Shown piece after piece: positions 24,925-32,559 of a stretch of 64,000 bases of DNA. This stretch comes from CBFGTV01 sp965652145 (GTDB lineage: Bacteria; Bacillota; Clostridia; Peptostreptococcales; Natronincolaceae). Positions within the stretch are counted from its first letter, which is position 1, and every line of letters starts with the position of its first letter. The DNA lies in assembly GCA_965652145.1 (NCBI GenBank), contig CBFGTV010000002.1, forward strand, positions 59,129 through 123,128, read 5' to 3'. Made by a program: the position numbers and the translations under genes. The notes beneath the pieces are model-generated. The model did no database searches, had not been told where the DNA came from, and worked only from the letters and a program-made list of their open reading frames with translations.

Positions 24925-25451
24925 TGGATAAAATAATACTTGCTGGCTTTGGTGGGCAAGGAGTTATGTTTCTGGGAAAGGTCCTGGCCTACGGAGGAAT
25001 GGGGTCAGATCTTAAACTTTGCTGGATTCCCTCCTATGGCCCGGAAATGAGGGGTGGAACCGCCAACTGTTCAGTAATATTATCTGATGAAGAAATTTAC
25101 TCTCCGGTTATAGACTATGCTGATTGCGGTATTGTCTTAAATAAGCCGGCCTACGATAAATTTGTGTCACGAATTAAGCCGGGAGGCGTACTGGTAGTAA
25201 ATTCATCCCTCGTTGAAATTGATCATACAAGGGATGATATAAAAATTATTCAAATTCCTGCCACAGAGTTGGCTAATGAGATTGGGAACAGTAGTATCGC
25301 CAACATGGTTTGTCTGGGGGCCCTTTTACCAAACCTGAAGCTGATTGATTTTAAAAAGATAGAAAAGGCAATGAAAAAATTAACCCAGAAGCGACCAGAG
25401 CTTTTAGAAATCAATTTGACGGCTATTAATAAAGGCTATTCGTATCAATAG
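24921..25451 (+). CDS. vorC: 2-oxoacid:ferredoxin oxidoreductase gamma subunit
   Basis: Catalytic gamma domain of the oxidoreductase, 176 residues. It shows the family pattern IILAGFGGQGVMFLGKVLAYGG and PSYGPEMRGGTANCSVILS, which contributes to CoA and substrate handling. It overlaps the beta gene by four bases (ATGA) and is the last gene before the terminator at 25477-25506, so buk-vorDBAC is a complete transcription unit. Confidence 0.93.
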   Translation: MMDKIILAGFGGQGVMFLGKVLAYGGMGSDLKLCWIPSYGPEMRGGTANCSVILSDEEIYSPVIDYADCGIVLNKPAYDKFVSRIKPGGVLVVNSSLVEIDHTRDDIKIIQIPATELANEIGNSSIANMVCLGALLPNLKLIDFKKIEKAMKKLTQKRPELLEINLTAINKGYSYQ

Positions 25452-25476
25452 AATATTGAAGCTGTTTAATATTATT

Positions 25477-25506
25477 AAAAGCCCCGGTAGACTGACGGGG
25501 CTTTTT
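25477..25506 (+). terminator. Terminator of the buk-vor operon
   Basis: AAAAGCCCCG (25477-25486) pairs perfectly with CGGGGCTTTT (25496-25505), with a 9-base loop and a T-run. Confidence 0.93.
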
Positions 25507-25567
25507 GTCATGTAATCAGGAAAGTTGTCAAAGGGGCTTAAAAATTGTAGTAAAGTTTAGTATTAAC

Positions 25568-25576
25568 TGTTATAAT
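25568..25576 (+). promoter_or_regulatory. Extended -10 promoter of the riboswitch-MCP transcript
   Basis: TGTTATAAT: a consensus -10 hexamer (25571-25576) preceded by TGN. No strong -35 lies at the usual distance. Transcription would start near 25584, before the c-di-GMP aptamer. Confidence 0.55.
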
Positions 25577-25637
25577 AAAACATATTTATAGTTTAACAAC
25601 AATGAAGGTCATGATTGAATATAACATTTTTAATATC

Positions 25638-25724
25638 GATAATAGCAAACTTTTTGAAAGAAAAGGACGCAAAGTCATGGGTCTAAGGGTACAGCTGTAT
25701 CTATGATTGCCAGATTGCCGAAAT
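25638..25724 (+). promoter_or_regulatory. Cyclic di-GMP-I (GEMM) riboswitch
   Basis: Conserved elements of the GEMM-I aptamer occur in order: the AGCAAAC strand at 25644, a GAAA-type tetraloop at 25656-25659, the GGACGCAAAG receptor strand at 25665, GGGTCTAAGG at 25680, and ATTGCCGAA at 25714-25722. An intrinsic terminator follows at 25762-25787 and a chemoreceptor gene at 25856. The aptamer 3' strand GATTGCC can alternatively pair with the terminator arm GGCAACT, giving a plausible antiterminator. Confidence 0.9.
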
Positions 25725-25761
25725 ATTTTAAGGATTAACCTATATCTTTAATGGGAAAATT

Positions 25762-25787
25762 AGGCAACTGCATTGGTTGCTTTTTTT
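25762..25787 (+). terminator. Regulated terminator of the c-di-GMP riboswitch
   Basis: AGGCAACT (25762-25769) pairs with GGTTGCTT (25775-25782) with two G-T pairs and a 5-base loop, followed by a run of T. It lies between the aptamer and the chemoreceptor gene. Confidence 0.8.
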
Positions 25788-25855
25788 ATTTACTTTAAGG
25801 AAACAATGGGCAAAAGTCTGCCTTTAATAAAATAAAAGCTAGGAGGAGGTATAAA

Positions 25856-27622
25856 ATGAAAAAACAAATTCAGAAAAAAGGCATTCGAAGTTCTTTAAAG
25901 ACCAAATTAATTACCATGTCGTGTCTTCTTTTGGTAATACCGCTTTTGGCCGCCGGTTTGATCAGCTATGGTATCGCAAAGAGCGAGCTTAACAAAAAAG
26001 GGGAAGTAATACTTAAAAACAGTGTCGTACAGGCTATGCAGCTGATCGATGCCAAGGCTGAACAGGTAAAGCTGGGCTTGATAGACCTGGAGACAGCCCA
26101 GGAACAGGTAAAAACCTATCTGTTAGGCCCTATGAATTCAGAAGGAAAAAGACCGATTAATCGCAATCTTGATTTGGGCCAAAATGGCTACTTTATTATT
26201 TATGATGAACATGGCTTGGAGGTAGCCCATCCCACACTGGAGGGAGATAATGTTTGGGAGGCTGAAGATAAAAGTGGAAATGGCTTTAAGCTGGTTCAAG
26301 AGCAAATTAAAATTGCCCGGAATGGCGGCGGATACGTGTACTATGCCTGGACCTTACCGGATTCGGAGCAAATAGGAGAAAAAATTTCATATCAGGAGCA
26401 GGATCCGCACTGGGGCTGGATTGTATCGGCCGGCTCCTATATGAGTGATTATAACCAGGGCTCCAATGCAATTCTTAAGGCAATATTACTGATCATTGTG
26501 GGGGCCATTTTACTGGGAGTCATTGCTATTATTTTATTTGCCAAGCATCTAACTGACCCAATCCATAAAATAAGCAAGGGCTTAGGGGAAGTAGCCCAGG
26601 GCAATTTAATCATAGAACCCCTTGTAGTGAAAAATAACGATGAAACAGGAAGACTGGCCGAATCCTTCAACGAAATGCTTGACAATATGAAGAAGCTCAT
26701 ATCTACTGCCAGAGATTCATCCTCTACGGTAATGAAATTTTCTGATTCCCTGGCCACCATTACGGAGGAAACCTCCAGGGCCATTAATGAAGTGTCTTAT
26801 ACCATTCAAGAGGTTGCCCAGGCTGTTGGAGAAGAAGCCAGGGGTACAGAAAATGCCGTAAGTAAAATGGACCAATTATCTGCAAGTATAGAAAATGTCA
26901 ATAATGCTGCTGTCCATATGAATGATGTAGTAACCGAAACGGGAAGCTACAGTACTAAGGGATTAGAAAAGGTATCTACCTTAATTCATAAGAAGGATGA
27001 CAGCAATCGTGCGACCGAAGAAATCAACGAGGCAATCCTTAAGGTAAATGACAGTACCGGTAAAATACATGTCATTACAGATACCATCACTCAAATTTCC
27101 CAGCAGACAAATTTACTGGCACTCAATGCCTCTATTGAGGCCGCCAGGGCTGGTGAGGCAGGTAAAGGCTTTGCTGTGGTGGCTGAGGAAATCAGGAAGC
27201 TGGCAGAGCAGTCTGCCAATGCTGTCAGCGAAATTAACAGTATTATAGAAGAAATCGATCAATATTCCAATTCCTCTGTGAAAACCATGGAATTGGTAAG
27301 GGCAGCCTCAAGGGAGCAAAACAATGCAGTGGACGAAACCAGAAATGTCTTTGAAGAAATATCCAATGCGATTGAGGAGCTGATCATGGTGGTTAACGAA
27401 ATTAATCGTGAAAGTAATACCATGAAGCAAATGAAGGATGATATTGTGGTGATCATGCAAGAGATATCAGCATCAACCCAGCAGACTTCAGCAGCAACGG
27501 AAGAGGTTTCGGCCTCATCAGAAGAGCAGCTGGCGGCGGTGGAAGAGGTTTCTCACCATGCGCAGCAGCTGAAATCCTTGTCGATAGAACTGGAGGATGT
27601 AATCGAGCAATTCAAGCTTTAG
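25856..27622 (+). CDS. Methyl-accepting chemotaxis protein with Cache sensor
   Basis: A 588-residue chemoreceptor. The first membrane segment is about residues 17-38 and an extracellular single Cache (sCache_2-like) domain follows (LDLGQNGYFIIYDEHGLEVAHP, HWGWIVSAGSYMSDY). The second membrane segment is about 206-228, then a HAMP domain (HLTDPIHKISKGLGEVAQGN). The long coiled-coil signalling domain has the hairpin tip LALNASIEAARAGEAGKGFAVVAEEIRKLAEQS, quoted here as two adjoining conserved stretches. It signals to CheA/CheW. Expression is placed under c-di-GMP control by the upstream riboswitch. The ligand is unknown, although Cache domains bind small organic acids and amino acids. Confidence 0.95.
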   Translation: MKKQIQKKGIRSSLKTKLITMSCLLLVIPLLAAGLISYGIAKSELNKKGEVILKNSVVQAMQLIDAKAEQVKLGLIDLETAQEQVKTYLLGPMNSEGKRPINRNLDLGQNGYFIIYDEHGLEVAHPTLEGDNVWEAEDKSGNGFKLVQEQIKIARNGGGYVYYAWTLPDSEQIGEKISYQEQDPHWGWIVSAGSYMSDYNQGSNAILKAILLIIVGAILLGVIAIILFAKHLTDPIHKISKGLGEVAQGNLIIEPLVVKNNDETGRLAESFNEMLDNMKKLISTARDSSSTVMKFSDSLATITEETSRAINEVSYTIQEVAQAVGEEARGTENAVSKMDQLSASIENVNNAAVHMNDVVTETGSYSTKGLEKVSTLIHKKDDSNRATEEINEAILKVNDSTGKIHVITDTITQISQQTNLLALNASIEAARAGEAGKGFAVVAEEIRKLAEQSANAVSEINSIIEEIDQYSNSSVKTMELVRAASREQNNAVDETRNVFEEISNAIEELIMVVNEINRESNTMKQMKDDIVVIMQEISASTQQTSAATEEVSASSEEQLAAVEEVSHHAQQLKSLSIELEDVIEQFKL

Positions 27623-27641
27623 GAAAATTCATTAAGATTTG

Positions 27642-27680
27642 AAAGGCACGCAGGGTAAATTACCTGTCGTGCCTTTTTTG
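27642..27680 (+). terminator. Terminator after the chemoreceptor gene
   Basis: AAAGGCACG (27642-27650) pairs with CGTGCCTTT (27668-27676), with an inner GGGTA/TACCT pairing, and is followed by TTT. Confidence 0.9.
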
Positions 27681-27734
27681 CATACCTATTACTATTTTTA
27701 ATCCAATTAATCAGCCATATTACAAAAAGCATCA

Positions 27735-27758
27735 TTGCTAATATCATTCAATTAGCAA
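27735..27758. promoter_or_regulatory. Operator-like palindrome upstream of the sigma-54 activator gene
   Basis: TTGCTAAT-N8-ATTAGCAA is a perfect 8+8 inverted repeat about 100 bases before the activator start. A TATAAT hexamer follows at 27801-27806. The binding protein is unknown; the sequence differs from the TTCTAA palindromes found after the gene. Confidence 0.4.
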
Positions 27759-27855
27759 AGTTCATTGTTCAAATATACGCTATTAAGTTTTAATTTGGTA
27801 TATAATACAATTAATGATGAAATTAGGCCTTGGCTAAGAGAAGGAAGTGATCAAT

Positions 27856-29199
27856 ATGAAAATCAACAGTTTAGAAAAAAGCATTTTTGATTCCCTCTAT
27901 GATGGTGTGCTGATAGCAGACCAGGCATGTATTGTCAGGTATATCAATCCATCCTATACTCGGATCACGAGGGTACTGCCCGAAGAAATTATAGGCAGGC
28001 CCTTGTCAGAAGTCAGGCCCGGTGCCCAACTGCCCAAGGTAATTAAAACTGGCCATCAAATCTTAAGAAAACCACGGAGGGAAGGTAATTCGGAATATAT
28101 TGTAAATATGGTACCAATTATAGAGAACAATCAAATTATTGGTGGTATCTCAATCTTAAATGAAATAAATGACGTATATAAGCTGTCCCAGGAATTAAAC
28201 CGATCCAATATGATGATTAAGACATTGGAAAAGCATGTAAAGCGTATGGGTAAGGCAAAGTATGACTTTGAAGATATAATTAGTATAGACCCTAAATCCC
28301 TTGAAACAAAAAGATTAGCCAAGAAAATTGCCCTAAGCAACTCCAACGTACTAATAACCGGTGAAAGTGGTACGGGAAAGGAGCTTTATGCCAATGCAAT
28401 TCATGGAGCCAGTGATCGACAAAATGGGCCCTTTATTGCCGTAAACTGTGCTTCCTTTGAAAGTAACCTGCTGGAAAGTGAGCTATTCGGCTATGAAGAG
28501 GGGGCCTTTACAGGGGCTAAAAAAGGAGGAAAGATTGGACTTTTTGAGGTTGCCAATGGAGGAACCCTGTTTCTGGATGAAATTTCAGAAATAAATTATG
28601 GACTCCAGGCAAAGCTGCTAAGAAGCCTTCAAGAAAAAACCATTCGCCGTCTAGGGGGATTAAGCGAGATTTCCATTGACATTAGGCTCCTTTGCGCCAC
28701 GAATAAACCCCTGGAAAAGATGGTTGAAGAAAGCAGCTTCAGAAAGGATCTGTTTTATCGAATTGCAGTGGTGCCAATATCGATTTTACCCTTAAGGGAA
28801 AGACCAGAGGATATTTTGCCCCTGGCCGAAGGCTTTTTAAAAGATTTCCTCAGTAAAACCAACAGGAGCTTAACTCTTTCCCAGGACGCCATGACAATGC
28901 TTTATCATTATAATTGGCCCGGTAACATCAGAGAATTAAAAAATTCCATTGAATTTGCCATTAATATGGCGGAGGATGAGGTAATACAAGCTGATCATCT
29001 TCCCAAAGCCATACAAAAAGAAGGCATCAAAAAGAATATTATTAAATTAAAATCATTGGATGAAGCGATCCGGCAGGCCGAGCTTCAGGAAATTAATAAA
29101 GCCCTGATCATCTATGGAAATACAGTAGAAGGGAAGAAACAGGCGGCACAGGCCCTGGGGATCTCCCTCGCAACCCTGTACAATAAGCTAAAGGAATAA
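27856..29199 (+). CDS. Sigma-54-dependent transcriptional activator (PAS-AAA+-Fis HTH)
   Basis: A 447-residue enhancer-binding protein. An N-terminal PAS domain (about residues 8-115) probably senses a small molecule or redox state. A short coiled linker follows, then the AAA+ domain (about 140-370). This has Walker A GESGTGKE at 169-176, the sigma-54 contact loop GAFTGA at 216-221, Walker B GGTLFLDEI and an arginine-finger region FRKDLFYR. The C terminus carries a Fis-type helix-turn-helix (KKQAAQALGISLATLYNKLKE). ATG 27856 follows aaggaagtga; GTG 27847 is in frame but overlaps the site. It almost certainly controls the operon starting at 29530. Confidence 0.95.
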   Translation: MKINSLEKSIFDSLYDGVLIADQACIVRYINPSYTRITRVLPEEIIGRPLSEVRPGAQLPKVIKTGHQILRKPRREGNSEYIVNMVPIIENNQIIGGISILNEINDVYKLSQELNRSNMMIKTLEKHVKRMGKAKYDFEDIISIDPKSLETKRLAKKIALSNSNVLITGESGTGKELYANAIHGASDRQNGPFIAVNCASFESNLLESELFGYEEGAFTGAKKGGKIGLFEVANGGTLFLDEISEINYGLQAKLLRSLQEKTIRRLGGLSEISIDIRLLCATNKPLEKMVEESSFRKDLFYRIAVVPISILPLRERPEDILPLAEGFLKDFLSKTNRSLTLSQDAMTMLYHYNWPGNIRELKNSIEFAINMAEDEVIQADHLPKAIQKEGIKKNIIKLKSLDEAIRQAELQEINKALIIYGNTVEGKKQAAQALGISLATLYNKLKE

Positions 29200-29204
29200 T
29201 GGTT

Positions 29205-29222
29205 TTTCTAAGATTTTAGAAA
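29205..29222. promoter_or_regulatory. Putative activator-binding palindrome 1
   Basis: TTTCTAA-N4-TTAGAAA, a perfect 7+7 palindrome five bases after the activator gene and about 265 bases upstream of the -24/-12 promoter. It shares its half-sites with palindrome 2, exactly 30 bases downstream. Confidence 0.6.
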
Positions 29223-29235
29223 TTTTAACTTTTAA

Positions 29236-29251
29236 TTCTAATATTTTAGAA
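29236..29251. promoter_or_regulatory. Putative activator-binding palindrome 2
   Basis: TTCTAA-N4-TTAGAA, a perfect 6+6 palindrome with the same half-sites and spacer length as palindrome 1, 30 bases away, so on about the same face of the helix. Confidence 0.6.
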
Positions 29252-29303
29252 ACTGATATGGAAGAAGATATTCCAGTAGATAAAGCTGCCATTCTATAAA
29301 AAT

Positions 29304-29363
29304 AAAAACAAGGGAGAGTAAAAATTTCTAAATATGTAGAAATTTTTACTCTCCCTTGTTTTT
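29304..29363. terminator. 27-bp perfect hairpin between activator gene and sigma-54 promoter
   Basis: Bases 29304-29330 and 29337-29363 are perfect reverse complements over 27 positions with a 6-base loop (aatatg). The stem ends in A5 on one side and T5 on the other, so it can act as a terminator in either direction. Its tip contains a third TTCTA/TAGAA palindrome (29326-29341), 90 bases after palindrome 2. Confidence 0.85.
29326..29341. promoter_or_regulatory. Putative activator-binding palindrome 3
   Basis: TTCTA-N6-TAGAA at the centre of the 27-bp hairpin, related to palindromes 1 and 2 (one position of each half-site weaker). It lies about 130 bases upstream of the -24/-12 promoter. Confidence 0.45.
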
Positions 29364-29470
29364 AAAATGCCCATCATTAAAACGTAAGACAAAGAAAGAA
29401 AAGGCTTAGGACATTGCAACTTCAGCAAAAAAGAATTAAGAAAAATAAATTTTTAACAAATCAGGACCTT

Positions 29471-29486
29471 TGGCACAACAGTTGCA
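29471..29486 (+). promoter_or_regulatory. Sigma-54 (-24/-12) promoter
   Basis: TGGCAC-N5-TTGCA is a perfect match to the RpoN consensus, with GG at 29472-29473 and GC at 29484-29485 at the required distance. Transcription would begin near 29497. It drives the transporter-atuA-atoDA-thiolase operon and needs an enhancer-binding protein, presumably the one encoded just upstream. Confidence 0.92.
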
Positions 29487-29529
29487 ACATAGCGAAATTG
29501 ACTAATAAAAAATATAGGAGGGATTTTGA

Positions 29530-30825
29530 ATGCTTGCATTACTTGGCTTTTTAACTATTGTCATTCTTTTAGCACTGATTATGACCAAAAAGGCTTCGCC
29601 GGTTGTAGCATTGGTAGTTGTGCCAACCATTGCTGCCTTTGTTGCTGGCTTTGGAACCGAAGTGGGCACCTTTATCATTGACGGAATCAAATCCATTGCA
29701 CCAACAGGTACCATGTTTATCTTTGCGATCCTATTCTTTGGTATCTTAACCGATGCCGGTACCTTTGAACCTATTATCAATAAAATATTAAAGATAGTAG
29801 GCCAAGATCCAATAAAAATAGCCATCGGTACAGCCATATTAGCTATGCTGATCCATCTTGACGGCTCTGGGGCAGTTACCTTTTTGGTAACGATTCCAGC
29901 CATGCTGCCCCTTTACGATGCCCTGGGTATGAGACGAACAACCCTAGCTACAGTGGTGGCCCTGGCAGCGGGAACCATGAATGTCGTTCCCTGGGGAGGC
30001 CCAACCCTTAGGGCATCAACGGCTTTGGAAATACCAGTGGTTGAATTATTTAATCCACTTTTAATTCCTGTTTTGGCCGGGATTATATTTGTCCTCTTTG
30101 TGGCATTTCTACTGGGTAAACAGGAAAAATCAAGGTTAAGCATTAACAACAATAAAAATATTCAAATCGATCGTAAGATCGACGAAGAAAAATTAGCCTT
30201 GGCAAGGCCTAAGCTGTTCATTGTCAACATTCTCACCATTATAGCGGCCATCGCTGTACTCATTATGGATAAGCTGCCGGCAACAGTCATATTTATGCTG
30301 GCCTTCTCATTCTCGCTGATTGTCAACTATCCAAGGGTAGAGGATCAAAGAAAACGAATTGATGCCCATGCCAAGGCCGCCCTTATGATGGCCAGTATTC
30401 TCTTTGCAGCAGGGGCCTTCATTGGAATCATGCAGGGCTCTGGCATTATTAAAGAAATGGCGGCCTTTACCGTATCAATTATTCCAACATCCATGGGTAG
30501 GTTTATCCCATTGATCACTGGAATCTTTTCCATGCCGGCCAGCCTACTATTTGACCCAGATTCCTTTTATTTTGGTGTGATGCCGGTACTTTCCCAGGCA
30601 GCAAAGGAATTTGGAATTTCCGGCTTAAGTGTAGGCAGGGCAGCAATTTTGGGGCAAATGACCACTGGCTTTCCAGTAAGCCCTTTAACCGGAGCTACCT
30701 TCCTGCTAACGGGGTTAACCGGAGTTGATCTGGGGGAACATCAAAAGAAAACCATTCCCTATGCCTTTGCCACCACCATGGTAATGCTGATTATTGCCCT
30801 TGTCATGGGCGTAATAGAAATATAA
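29530..30825 (+). CDS. CitMHS family organic acid transporter
   Basis: A 431-residue membrane protein with about twelve segments, of the CitMHS/ion transporter family (citrate-metal:proton symporters and relatives). It shows family-like stretches LLALIMTKKASPVVALVVVP, AMLIHLDGSGAVTFLVTIPA and GTMNVVPWGGPTLRAS. It is the first gene after the sigma-54 promoter, behind ataggaggg. The operon context suggests import of the carboxylic acid degraded by AtuA, AtoDA and thiolase. Citrate itself is less likely because no citrate lyase genes are here. Confidence 0.88.
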   Translation: MLALLGFLTIVILLALIMTKKASPVVALVVVPTIAAFVAGFGTEVGTFIIDGIKSIAPTGTMFIFAILFFGILTDAGTFEPIINKILKIVGQDPIKIAIGTAILAMLIHLDGSGAVTFLVTIPAMLPLYDALGMRRTTLATVVALAAGTMNVVPWGGPTLRASTALEIPVVELFNPLLIPVLAGIIFVLFVAFLLGKQEKSRLSINNNKNIQIDRKIDEEKLALARPKLFIVNILTIIAAIAVLIMDKLPATVIFMLAFSFSLIVNYPRVEDQRKRIDAHAKAALMMASILFAAGAFIGIMQGSGIIKEMAAFTVSIIPTSMGRFIPLITGIFSMPASLLFDPDSFYFGVMPVLSQAAKEFGISGLSVGRAAILGQMTTGFPVSPLTGATFLLTGLTGVDLGEHQKKTIPYAFATTMVMLIIALVMGVIEI

Positions 30826-30868
30826 ATAAAGGAGTTTAGTACCAGAAAACTGATTGGAGGAATTATAC

Positions 30869-32224
30869 ATGAAGACAATTCGTATCGGCTCAGGAGCAGG
30901 ATATGCCGGTGACAGACTGGAGCCGGCCCTAACGCTTATGGAAAAAGGAAACCTGGATTATATCATATTTGAATGTCTGGCTGAGAGAACCATTGCCATT
31001 GGCCAGGAGCAAAAACTAAAAAATCCTAATAAGGGCTATAATGAACTGCTGGAATATCGGATGGATCAGGTATTGCCTTTAGTAAAGGAAAAATCCGTTA
31101 AAGTGATTACCAATATGGGTTCCGCCAACCCAGAGGCAGCAGCTGAAGTGATTAGGGAGATCGCCCTTAAAAAGGGAATAACAGGCCTTAAAATTGCTGC
31201 AGTTTTGGGAGACGATATATCCGATCGAATACAACAATATATGGATTACGATGTATTAGAATTAAATACGAAATTGAAAGCAATTGAAAATAAGATTATT
31301 TCAGCCAATGCTTATATCGGAGTAGAAGGAATCATAGAGGCCCTAAAAAAGGGTGCAGATATCATTGTAACAGGCAGAGTGGCTGATCCCTCCCTGGTCT
31401 TGGCTCCAATTATGTATGAATTTGACGTGAAAGAGGATGATTACGATCGAATAGGAAAGGGAATTATGACAGGTCATTTACTGGAATGTGCAGGGCAAAT
31501 CACTGGAGGCTATTTTGCTGACCCCGGCCTTAAAGATGTACCGGAACTTTGGAATTTAGGGTTTCCCATCGCAGAGATCAGCGAAGATGGGGAGGTAGTC
31601 ATTACAAAGGTTGAAGGAACCGGCGGACAGGTCACTACAGCCACCTGTAAGGAACAGTTAATCTATGAAATTCATGACCCAGCCGCCTACATTACCCCCG
31701 ATGGTGTGGCGGACTATACCAATATTACCATGGAGCAAATTGGAAAGGATCGTGTGCTCATTAAAGGAGCCACAGGAAAGCCTAAAACCGATACCTTAAA
31801 GGTTAGTATAGGCTATCAGGATTGCTTCATTGGAGAAGGAGAAATAAGCTATGGAGGAAGCAATGCCTATGAAAAGGCAAGGCTAGGGGCAGAAATTGTC
31901 GTCAAAAGACTAGGCAGCACCGGCGTGAAATATGATGAATTAAGGGTTGATTATATTGGCGTCAATTCCCTTTATAAGGAGCATATTAGCAACGGCATGT
32001 TTACAGTACCCCCAAAAAATACCGAGGTTAGGTTGCGGGTATCGGGAAGAACTGCCACGAAAGCCGAAGCCGTAAAAATTGCCAATGAAGTAGAGGCCCT
32101 CTATACCAATGGACCTGCCGGGGGTGGTGGAGCAACCAAGTCGGCAAAGGAAATTGTCTCTATTGCATCTATTTTTATACCAAGAAGTCATATAAAAATT
32201 AAGGTTATCTACAGGGAGGTATAA
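30869..32224 (+). CDS. AtuA family protein (acyclic terpene utilization, DUF1446)
   Basis: A 451-residue cytoplasmic protein of the AtuA family (DUF1446). It begins KTIRIGSGAGYAGDRLEPAL and contains the family stretches DYIIFECLAERTIA, KVITNMGSANPEAAAEVI, ADIIVTGRVADPSLVLAP and VEGTGGQVTTATCKEQL. AtuA is essential for citronellol/geraniol breakdown in Pseudomonas, but its chemistry is not known to me. ATG 30869 follows attggagg. It is paired with a small AtuA-like protein gene, four bases downstream, and sits between a transporter and a CoA-transferase. Confidence 0.9.
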   Translation: MKTIRIGSGAGYAGDRLEPALTLMEKGNLDYIIFECLAERTIAIGQEQKLKNPNKGYNELLEYRMDQVLPLVKEKSVKVITNMGSANPEAAAEVIREIALKKGITGLKIAAVLGDDISDRIQQYMDYDVLELNTKLKAIENKIISANAYIGVEGIIEALKKGADIIVTGRVADPSLVLAPIMYEFDVKEDDYDRIGKGIMTGHLLECAGQITGGYFADPGLKDVPELWNLGFPIAEISEDGEVVITKVEGTGGQVTTATCKEQLIYEIHDPAAYITPDGVADYTNITMEQIGKDRVLIKGATGKPKTDTLKVSIGYQDCFIGEGEISYGGSNAYEKARLGAEIVVKRLGSTGVKYDELRVDYIGVNSLYKEHISNGMFTVPPKNTEVRLRVSGRTATKAEAVKIANEVEALYTNGPAGGGGATKSAKEIVSIASIFIPRSHIKIKVIYREV

Positions 32225-32228
32225 CATA

Positions 32229-32528
32229 ATGAAGCTAAAGGAAATTGCCCATTCAAGAACCGGTGATAAGGGAAACATTTCAAACATTTCACTGATTGCC
32301 TACAGAGAAGAAGATTATGAATTGTTGAGAGAAAAAGTGACAGAAGAAAAGGTAAAGGAATGGTTTAAGGAGATTGTTCAAGGAGAGGTGAAGCGTTACG
32401 AGCTTCCCAGACTGGGGGCTTTGAATTTTGTAATGGATAAGGCCCTTGGCGGCGGTGTTACCCGCTCTCTGGCCCTGGATAAGCATGGAAAGAGTTTAAG
32501 TAGCGCTTTACTGGAAATGGAAATATAA
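32229..32528 (+). CDS. Small AtuA-like protein
   Basis: A 99-residue protein that resembles the C-terminal ferredoxin-like domain found fused to AtuA in some bacteria (KEIAHSRTGDKGNISNISLI at the N terminus, LGALNFVMDKALGGGVTRSL in the middle). Here the domain is a separate gene four bases after atuA, behind acagggaggt, so the two products probably form one complex. There are no cysteines, so it holds no iron-sulfur cluster despite the fold name. Function unknown. Confidence 0.82.
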   Translation: MKLKEIAHSRTGDKGNISNISLIAYREEDYELLREKVTEEKVKEWFKEIVQGEVKRYELPRLGALNFVMDKALGGGVTRSLALDKHGKSLSSALLEMEI

Positions 32529-32559
32529 AATCTATTAAAGGGAAAATGAGGTGATTGAA

